A stretch of 64,000 nt of DNA, from positions 771,501 through 835,500 of the forward strand of contig CM041197.1 of assembly GCA_023078555.1 (NCBI GenBank), in the 5' to 3' direction. This DNA is from Ulva prolifera (Eukaryota; Chlorophyta; Ulvophyceae; Ulvales; Ulvaceae). The position numbers and the translations under genes were made by a program. This document shows positions 55,529-64,000 of this stretch, piece after piece. Position 1 is the stretch's first letter; each line of letters starts with the position of its first letter. The notes beneath the pieces are model-generated. The model did no database searches. It was not told the origin of the DNA and saw nothing but the letters and a program-made list of their open reading frames with translations.

Positions 55529-58484
55529 TTGCACAGCCCAGCGACATGCTACGTGGATGGTGACAGAGTGGTAGGTGGAACCACAGAGACTGCACACCGG
55601 CGAAAGTCTGGGCGTTTGTCGTGACAAAAGAAAACGGAGCAGCACAGCAGAGGGCACAGCCCCGCGCGGAGAGAGCGTGTATCGTGTCCAGAAAAATGAA
55701 ATCATTCGAACCGCACAGGGGTGCATGGCAGGCATGCGTGGCGGCATCGAGCCACAGCGCCACCTGGAACACTCTGAGCGCTTGGTGGATCCATTCCACA
55801 CGTGTTCAGCAGCAGCTCGCCGTTCCAGCATCAACCGTGCATGCGCTGTCCTTTCATTTGAAACCCATCGATTGCAAGTGAGCCAGATGGTCCTGCTTGA
55901 TCTGACCAACCCAGGCCTCACACAACACAGGCTGCATGCCTTGGAGACTCGTTTCTGGTCATTTGCCATTAGGTGGTGCTGAGCTCATGTGATGTATTCG
56001 CACGTAGGACTGCGCAGCCACTGCGTCATACTGGACGGAGCCGCAGCCGGCAACGCAAGTGCCAGAGGTCCCGCAGCAGGTGCGGCAGGAATGCGAAACG
56101 ACAGGATGTGATAGTACATGCACAGATGGCCACATGGTCCGCGGGTGTTAACTGCCATGCTGCTGCTGTACCACGTGCAGGCAGCATGCAGCATTGAGTG
56201 CTGACAGCCGCTGCCGCCGCCGGCCTTGGTGCCTCCAGTGAATGCATCGGCCCGGCAGCCCCTAGCACACCACAGGCATCGCTTTGCACGGTACCGATGT
56301 TGGCAGGACTTCTTGTTCTGCAGGACGTGCTGGCTGTGGCTGGGGCGTGTGCTAGCACTCCCAGCTGCGTTGATGGCCCTGTTTTTGAGCTGCGCGCCAC
56401 CTCTGCGGTGCTGCCTGCCTCTACGACTTTGCCCTTGTAGCACTGCGCACGCTGCCAGAGGCATGTAGCCTCACCACAGCACAGCACAGCGCATGCCGCG
56501 GAATGTTGAGGCGTGCGCAGCTGCCTGCAGGCGCTTCTGCTCCACCCGGCCTGCTGACACACTGGACGGTGGCGCCATGCATGTCTAAGCTCATGTCCAG
56601 CAGCACAGCAGAGCGGCTTGCACAGACGTGGGAGGCCAGTACAAGTGGCCACAGGGGTGCAGCATCAGTAGCGACCAACAGGAGCACCAGTAGCGAGTAC
56701 AGTGGATCGGTGAATGCTGGGGGATTGACTACCGTTTGACTGGGGTCACGTATGCAAACGCTGAGCAAGAGGTGCACATGCACGCGAAAGACATCTCCTT
56801 TGACCTCTGACGTCTGCGGCAGTTCTCGGGAGGCTCTCATGATTGATTGCAATTGTTTTCGATCGCAACATTGCGCGTCTCCAATGAGAACCACCTGGCC
56901 ATAAATGGGGTACCACGCGCACTGCAAGCGCTACATACCTGCAGTCCACAGAGGCTACATGCTTCCTCTCTGCGTGTACGCTAGTCATTGTCCTCGATCA
57001 CTGTGATGGGTGTGCGAATGCTCGCAACGACCTGCACAGCGCAGGTCCGCTGCACTGTGCCGGTACGTGCAAGTAACATGACATAAAAATAGCATGGATG
57101 TGGTAACTCCTTACGACCGCTGGCGAACATCGATGGCGAGTCTGCATGCCGATGCCAGCAGGGCAGGCTCTTGTCACGGAGAAGCCAACTCATTGGGACG
57201 GGCTCACAATTGATCTCTGACCAGCTACGCGAATATGACAGTATTCACGTCTTCGCTGCAACGGCGTACCTTATGCTATGGCGGTGACTGCAGTCCTGGG
57301 AGACACTGTCGGATTCAGGCCGCACTACGCGAGAAGACGCAAAGGTACACACGTGCGGCTCGTCGCACTGCAGAATGACTGCAAACATCGACTATCCGTG
57401 AGTATATGCGCCATCTGAGAAGGCATGCCTGCAGGTGTGAAGGGGGTTGCACCTGTTGCGGGCACCCGCACACTTTGACCAGTGACTCGCGGCAAGAACC
57501 TTTCAGGAGTACCGCATAAGGGAAGCCTAACAGTTACACTACGTTGAGATATGGCCATCGGTAGCCTGCTCCCCGTAGCAGGTCCAAAAGGTGCGGTCCC
57601 TGGCAGCGTGGTCGGGTCCGTCGTGCGTACATTTCGGCACTTACGCCGTGCTTCATTGCCACGCTCGTCGCGCACCCACTGTCGACCAAAACTTCATATC
57701 GACCCAGCCGTGGGTCGGTGTCGTCACGGCTCTCGGCGAGAAGATAGACGTCGTGACCAGACTCGACCTCGCTCGCGTGAGTCCTTAGATAATGCTTTTC
57801 GATCGAGCGCTATGGGCAATGGTATGCGCACCAACGCGCACACGCAGGTCGCCTTCCCTTGTGCCAGATGCATTCGTGAACAGCCATAGTGCACCAGCTG
57901 CACCTGCAAGCGCTGTTCCGCAGTTGGCATCAGCAGCGCGAGGTCCCGGCATGCACGACAGTATGCATGCCTTAGCCAGCTCGATTGCAGCGGCCAGCCT
58001 GGGCCACGAACCTTGTGCATGGCATGAGTATTACGAATGCTGCTCACGGCCGATGCACCACGCCAATGCAATAGGATGCAGGGCAGGATTGAAGTCACAT
58101 CTTCGTAGTGGCTCTGGGGGGCTTCACGCTTCGCTTTGTGTTTGACCTCCGAAGCATGGTTTACCCTTTCAGATTGAATGCGCGATTTGCGGTCAACACA
58201 GCGTCGATCCTGCATTGGGCCAGTCGAATTATATAGCCGAGCTGATCTCGTTTTTCGCCACAAATCAGACACATTGCCAGTTTGCATGAAGCTCGCAAGC
58301 TCATAGCCAGGGCCACCGCTTGTTTTGAGCAGTTCGAACTGGCTCGCCTCCCTAGGTTCTCCTGAAGGCCGCAACGCCCGAGTCGTCTCGTAATCTGACC
58401 TTGACAGTAGCCCAATCCCAGAGACGTACTGTCTTGAAACGTCGGAGTGGCGCGTTCGGAGGCAGGCAGGCTCAGCACGTGACA
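55529..58484. other. No gene recognised; one more 45-bp repeat
   Basis: Overlapping frames on both strands (up to 253 aa, 57724-58485, minus) without domains. A diverged copy of the 45-bp repeat lies at 56398-56442. Missing exons of the neighbouring serine-protease-like gene could be here. Confidence 0.35.
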
Positions 58485-61400
58485 ATGCGAGGCATCAGTC
58501 TTGGTACTCTCGCCACAATCGGCGGTTTGGCGCTCTCGGCCGACACCACGACAGCACAGGGGGCCTTCAGCGCTGATTCTGCCGTCGCCGGCGGCGCAGA
58601 TTTCGGTGTGACGGCGCGGGCAGGCGCCAGCAACGTCGCTGTCGGAGAGCTGTTCACGGAATACGATGCCGGAGACGAGCCACAGCTTGCCCGGCAGCAG
58701 CTGCTCCCGGTCGGCTTGCTGGCGAGGGCCTGCGACTGCTTATCAGCAACGACAGTGGTATGCATGCGCATGCGATCTCATCTTGAGTTCTCTGTGTTAT
58801 CTCAAGGACGCATTACAATGACAAAGTCGGAGAGCCAATACATCGCACGGTGTGCGCAGCACATCACGATCGCATCATGATCAGCTGCAGCGAATGATGT
58901 GTACTTGCGAGCACATACAATTGTTTTGCAAGAGACATAGTGGGTGCAGCGAATTTGCTGCACTGCTGTCATCGGTGCCGCCGCGCTGACAACTCCGCGA
59001 TGGCCGTTGCATTATTATAAAGTGAGCCTAGGTAGTTCAGAGTAAGGTAGTTAGAATTTAACATCCTTTCACTGTCTTATAAAGTGAGCCTAGGGGATGC
59101 TTTGGGCTGCCTTCACGTAACGTTGTGCAATGCCTGCGCCCTGCGGTACACTGCGATGTGCATTGTGTGTACAGATCTACGTACGTATCTACCGCCCGGC
59201 GCCGCCTGCCCGTGCCTAGGGTCCGCTAGTTGGGTAGGCCTCGCACTTCTTATTCGGCATGATTTCGCTGCAAGTGCAGCGCACGTTCGGTGGTATGCTT
59301 CAGGTCCTAGCATATCCAGGTATCTCTAATAAGTGCATGTTGTACATGCAATGGCATATGTTATGTAGCAGGGTGCAGCAGCTGTGGCAGCAAGTATGCA
59401 GTGCAGTGTTGATGAGTACCTCGAGCCACTGGCCTCCCTGTGCCCCATTTTATGCCCCATACTATGTGGACCTCGTTCCTGTCCTGTTTCTGTAGGGCTC
59501 GTGCGAAGCTCACCTGCTCTCCAGAATTGTCTTCGCAACACATGGCTGAGGCACCGTGGAGGTGGCCGAGGTGGTGAAGTTCCAGCCTGACCCCTAGCCA
59601 AGCTCACGGGCACAAGCCAGTCTGAACTGCAGCAAGGTTGTGACGGTCTGCGCTGTTGGGACAGCGCATGCGCGGTTGTGGTGGGCGATTACTTGTGGCA
59701 TTCCTGACCCTCGCGCCGTCCTGTATGCTGGTGTCCTCACGTGTCACATCGAAACAACCTCCAATCGTAGGCGCCTGCTGCTCTGCGTGACTGCCATGCC
59801 GTAACAGTTTGTATTGCTGGTTGTTTGCTGTGTGCGCTGTTGGTCGAAGGGCGAAGAGCATGCTGTGCCAAACTGCAGGTCATTCATACAGGGTCCAATG
59901 GGTTGAGGTCGGACTAAACGCTACCCCCTCCGTTTCAGGAGGTCGTGGGTTCGATTCTGCGTGCGTTTTGGGGAATCGAAACGGCCGAACGTGACCACCT
60001 TGCCTAGCACAGGAGGAGGCCCTGTGAGTTGTGTACGGTCGTCTGAGGGGGGTTTCTAGGTGGTTTACCTCTTCGGCATACGTGGTCCCGTTAACTCGGA
60101 GTAGTCAATATTAATGTCCAATAGGATACGGCTCAGTGAATTTAGATTTACTTTACTTTACAGTTGGGTGTGCGACAGTTGATTCGAAAGAGATTCGTTT
60201 CCTGTGTCCGTCTATGACCGTCGGGTCTTGTTTAACATGTGTGATACAATGCTCCAAGACCACTACAGCAAACCGGTGCAATGCAGAGCTAACAGCTGTT
60301 TGTGCTGCTGCAGAGGACGGACGACATCCGGGGCATCAGCACCGAGTGGGCCTCCGGCGGCAACGCCCTCAACTCCTACGGAGCCTCCAACATGGTGTGG
60401 GGCTTTGGCCAGTTCCTTGGTGCGTGCCCACCGTGCTGTGAATTGCCTTTCCCGCTCACGCCCAACGGCTCACGGGAGCAATCCTGTAAACCCGGGCCTA
60501 CAAAAGCGGCAGCAGTGGAAACACACACGTCAGTTACTAGCGGCTGCGATTTACACCTCTTGAGGTTTCGAGGCCTTGTGAGCTCACTGTGACTGTTCTG
60601 CACGTAAATTATACGTTGTACACACAGAAACATCACCTTTGAAAATAAACATGTCGTGCACACTGTGAATATGTACCTCACGCCCTGAGCTGCTCAAAGA
60701 ACCGGGTCGATTTTCAGACATGGGCGTCCAGGGCCAGCGATTGTGTGGCCATGTCATTACAATGATACTTTCAATGCACGTCAGCGGCTGATGATGCTGC
60801 CACAGCACATTCCACTAGCAATGCGGAAAATGTGCCCAGAGCTGTAATCGGCCCGCAGTCGCAGTCGTTCTTCTAAATGATCACTCAATCACACCTGTCA
60901 CCCCGCGAGCACTCCTCTCATGCGGCGGATGTGGTCCAGTGTATCCGCAATTGCCAATGTGCTAACGGATGCAGTTCAGTAAATTCAGATTTGCTTTGCC
61001 GTGCATGCCAGGATCATGTCGCATCAGTTCGGGCCACTGAACGGCACTGCACAACGTGTTAAATTGTTACGCAGCATATCCATCACATGTACAGAAGAGT
61101 CAGTGGGACTCAACACAATACTTATGGAGCAGGTCTCAAAGGACCTCGTTTCAGGCTCCTGAATGCATGCAGACCATGATCTGGTGCTCACGATCGAGGA
61201 CGAACGGGGGCCCACCCTGACCGTCGACGCGAGCGACCCGTCCGACCCGATGGAGCTTCACCGCGCCGTCACCACGGCGCGCGGCGCCTGCCACACCACC
61301 CTCAACGTCCACACGCCGCAGCTCGACGCCGGCCCGGTGTACGGCAGCGACGAGGCCTACACCCAGGGCACCCTCCGTGAGCCCGGTACGTGCCTGCTGC

Positions 61401-63477
61401 GGACGTCCGAGGGGGGGTTTCTGCCGGTGACGACAGAGGCGGATGGGAAGGGGCGGTTCCTGTTTGTGGCGGGAGACGTGCGGGTGTCGGAGCACGCGTT
61501 CCTCGCCGCGCAGCACACTGTGCGCTTCTCGCACCTGTACTTTCTGCAGTAACAGGTAGCTGCAGCTGTGTAGAGCTTGCCTCATGCGCTCGCGGTGGGG
61601 TGTTGAAAAGTGACAAACGTTTTGAGACAATGAGGAGAATCTCACGGAAGATCGGCAGACTGTACTTCTGATGTACACGCGGCCGTCAGGGTACTTGCTT
61701 GGTGTGTGTGTTGTCGCTCATCCTCCGTGGCTCCTTTTGGCAGTTTTCCTCGTTGGCAAGGACGGTCTTGTTTGAGTGGGACTAGTATGTAGTACTGCAT
61801 CAATGCATGTGTCACTGGGTCCCAGCAGTGCAGCGCACGGGTGTGTCCAGAGGTGTGGATCATCATCCCATGTATCTCTACACCCGGCGGATTACCTCGC
61901 AGACATACATGCACCGCATGCCTGCCGCATGCACCGCTTGCCTCTGTGATATTGTGTGTAGTCATTCTAAGAAGCAGCTGTCGGCACAACCACACCGGCA
62001 TCATGCATGTGACGGTCCCGCCCGGCTGCAGGTGTGGCTGCGAGAGCACAACCGCCTCTGCCGCGACGTCGACGCCGACCCCGCGTACTCCGGCCTGTCC
62101 CAAGACGCAAAGTTTGACCTCGTGCGCGCCGTCGTGGTCGCAAAGTTTCAGCAGGTCGTGCTCACGGAGTTCCTGCCGGCGCTCGGCATCACGCAGGCCG
62201 ACCTCGAGGCGCTGAACCGGCGCACGCGCTCGATGAACCGGCCCGACGTGTCTCTGGAGTTCAGCATCGCGTACCGGCTGGGGCATGACCTCATCGGCAA
62301 CAGCGTCGGCGGGATCGACATCGCCGCCGCGTTTGACTCGGAGGTGCGACCGGCAGCAGCTGCAGCCCCTGGGCAGCTGCAAGTTCCTACACTGCTGATG
62401 CTATGACACCATCTGGGACTATGTGCTGGCGCTCTGACACACAATGGCGCGAGCTGTTGAGATTCACATACATCATATCACATTCATGTCAGCCTATGTG
62501 CACGGTATGGCATGTGCTGCGTGGCATGCTGAGTCCAGGACGCTCGGGGTTGTGCTGGCCCTGCAATGCACACCCTGAGTGCATCTGGTGTTCCACAGTT
62601 CACCACAGCACGCAGTACGCAGCACGCGGTACAGCCACGATGGTGCGCGGCAGACTCGGAGCTGCACTCGCCAGGATGCGGTGGCAGCTAGACGCACAGT
62701 TTGAGGGAGCTGCGTATGCTACATCGCAGCATGCACAGCACAGCGCACAGCAAGGCCTCATGCATGGAACCGTCCCCAGCCAAGTGTACACATGCATGAC
62801 AGTATGCGATCCTGCCGGACTGAGTTGTGAGTGCGGTTGTAGTGTTCGTGTGTGAGTGAGTGTATGTTGCTGTTGATTCGGATGAGATTCGGTTTCAGTG
62901 TTTGTTTTCTCCCGTTCACTCTTTTGTAAACACATGCATGACAGTTTCTTTGAGAAAAGCAAATCTGAATTTACTGAGCCGTATCCTATTGGACATTGAC
63001 AGCTCCGAGTCAACGGGAACACATATGCCGAGTGTGCCTCAGCACCGTGGCAAGCTGCAATCCTCGGAACGCCGGAATGCGCCGACTGGCGTGTGGCTAT
63101 GTAACAACTACGTCAGAGAGGCAGGCGGCAGCGCAGGCACCGCGCACCCCAATCTGGAGTGCTGCTGTGCAGTCGTTCTTCCTCGATATCTCGGGCACCC
63201 AGGAGGCACCCTCGGTCACCATCAAGCCCAGCGCAGACCGCCACATCGACGACATCTTCACCGCCCTCGCCCGCACGCGCTGCAGCCAGTTCGACGGCAA
63301 GCTGTCCGACGCGCTGCGGAACTTCCTCTTTGGCGTGGCGGAGGGTGAGGACCTCGCGGGCCGCAACATCTTCCGCGGCCGCGAGCTCGGCGTGCCGACG
63401 TACGGAGGCCTGGCGGAGTGCTTTGGCGTTTCCCCTGAAGCCACCGTGCGCCCCGTTCTGAAGCTGACTGGTGCCAT
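58485..63477 (+). CDS. Animal-type haem peroxidase (partial, runs off the window)
   Basis: Exons: 60314-60419, 61173-61519, 62032-62343, 63173-63477, all GT-AG with matching phases. They join to give NMVWGFGQFLDHDLV (distal His, haem-linking Asp), DAGPVYGS, AGDVRVSEHAFLAAQHTVWL continuing into REHNRL (catalytic Arg), AKFQQVVLTEFLPALGI, YRLGHDLIG (proximal His), LSDALRNFLFG and NIFRGRELGVPTY. This is the ordered signature of the animal/cyanobacterial peroxidase superfamily; the usual R-G-R-D-H-G is R-G-R-E-L-G here. A likely first exon, 58485-58757, encodes a signal peptide (MRGISLGTLATIGGLALSAD) and ends in phase 0, but the N-terminal D-G-x-x-N-N region is not found, so an exon is missing between. 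The last exon ends at a donor (CAT|GTGAGC), so the C-terminus lies further on. Probably secreted, using hydrogen peroxide. The first-exon assignment is weaker than the rest. Confidence 0.85.
59891..60161 (+). mobile_element. tRNA-derived SINE
   Basis: The head has an A-box-like TGGGTTGAGGTCGG and, about 48 bases on, a B-box GGTTCGATTCT: pol III promoter spacing, though no full cloverleaf folds. The body ends in GGATACGGCTCAGTGAATTT and a TTTAC-repeat tail. Related 3' parts lie at 42999-43080 and 62954-63030 (both minus) and a short tail at about 60977-61005. It sits in an intron of the peroxidase gene. Confidence 0.6.
60977..61005 (+). repeat. SINE tail fragment
   Basis: CAGTAAATTCAGATTTGCTT matches the 3' end of the SINE family. 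It lies in the peroxidase intron before the 61173 exon. Confidence 0.45.
62876..62929 (+). repeat. SDR-58, best-preserved copy
   Basis: ATTCGGATGAGATTCGGTTT, then CAGTGTTTGTTTTCTCCC, then GTTCACTCTTTTGTAA. Essentially identical to the reverse complement of 42025-42080, 20 kb away. It lies in the intron before the last seen peroxidase exon, 24 bp from a SINE fragment. Confidence 0.8.
62954..63030 (-). mobile_element. SINE fragment (3' part) in a peroxidase intron
   Basis: Minus-strand match to the 3' end of the 59891 SINE (CATATGTG, CCCGTT-ACTCGGAG, GTCCAATAGGATACGGCTCA). It ends about 140 bp before the last peroxidase exon. Confidence 0.65.
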
Positions 63478-64000
63478 GTGAGCCCAGTGATGTCTGGGTT
63501 GCCACATCGGCGCGAGTTGCGGCCAACAGTCTGAGCTTCCTCTCATGGCTGGGAGCTGCGTTGATTGTATATTTTGGGGATGTGATACATCGCAGGTTTC
63601 GTACAAAGTATACTGAGTTGCTGATCGTGAGAGCTAGCAAACCCGCACAGCAACTCCTCTTGGGACCTCCTAATCATGCTCGTGTGGCCGCCGTGTCTTT
63701 TCAATGCTCACACTCTGGATCGCTGCTGAGCTATGCAGGCTGCATACGGAATCTATGCATCGGCGCACTTCTGGCCCTGGTTGTTCCCCGGGGTGTTACT
63801 CATCAAGGACACCTGGGCACTGCCTGTTCTTGCATGCGGAGCTCTAGAATCTGCAGTACCCGGCGTATCTGTGATCTGATCAGCGGCACCACGCACAGCG
63901 GCCGCTAGGCGTCAGGACACTGGTGGCCATGTGTATGCTGAGCTCCATCTCGTGTCTGCTCTCCCACATTTGAAACGCAAGCCTGTATTCAACGCTGCAC
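63478..64000 (+). other. Probable intron of the peroxidase gene
   Basis: Follows the donor at 63478. I find no match to the expected continuation (the helix after N-I-x-R-G-R and the V-G-G-x-x-E region), so the remaining exons are beyond the right edge. Confidence 0.45.

Noticed and set aside
54989-55969. 326-aa minus-strand frame as one intact protein
   Set aside because: Only the GDSGG part looks like protein; the rest covers the 45-bp dispersed repeat, so it is better read as an exon within non-coding sequence.
57724-58485. 253-aa minus-strand open frame
   Set aside because: No recognisable domain and no exon context.

Overview
This window looks like nuclear DNA of a eukaryote, most likely a microalga. 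Its genes are split by GT-AG introns of a few hundred bases. One protein type joins a U-box-like domain to a kinase-like domain, a combination best known from the green lineage. Genes are sparse among satellites, SINEs and DNA transposons. I cannot name the species, and the green-lineage assignment is an inference.

Layout. 0-9.5 kb is gene-poor: a CCGGAA-rich patch, a 206-bp palindromic satellite (2.7-4.3 kb) and a 94/100-bp satellite (6.4-8.7 kb). 9.9-13.3 kb is a nest of GC-rich repeats with a large inverted repeat and the 3' end of a LINE. 15.2-16.7 and 22.4-23.9 kb hold two paralogous U-box/pseudokinase genes (+), separated by repeats. 26.1-47.3 kb holds three tandem paralogues (-) of a secreted, modular alanine/cysteine-rich protein. 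Intron positions and phases are conserved, and the middle copy has lost two internal exons. Units 2 and 3 of this array (about 34.3-43.3 and 43.3-54.3 kb) are large duplications that can be aligned with each other.

That alignment exposes insertions, because each unit serves as the empty site for the other. In unit 2 these are a canonical CACTA element (38967-41820, CTG target duplication), a SINE fragment, and a 56-bp piece between 77-bp direct repeats. In unit 3 there is a 4.3-kb element with CACAG termini (49512-53846, TGA target duplication) that carries a spliced-looking Gln/Ala-rich gene.

The right end holds a possible serine-protease C-terminus (55.1-55.4 kb, -) and a multi-exon animal-type haem peroxidase (about 58.5-63.5 kb, +) that runs off the window. 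The peroxidase and the tandem family both appear to be secreted, so the window encodes cell-surface or extracellular functions, plus two proteins that look like ubiquitin/pseudokinase signalling components. No rRNA gene, genuine tRNA gene, CRISPR array or bacterial-type operon was seen.
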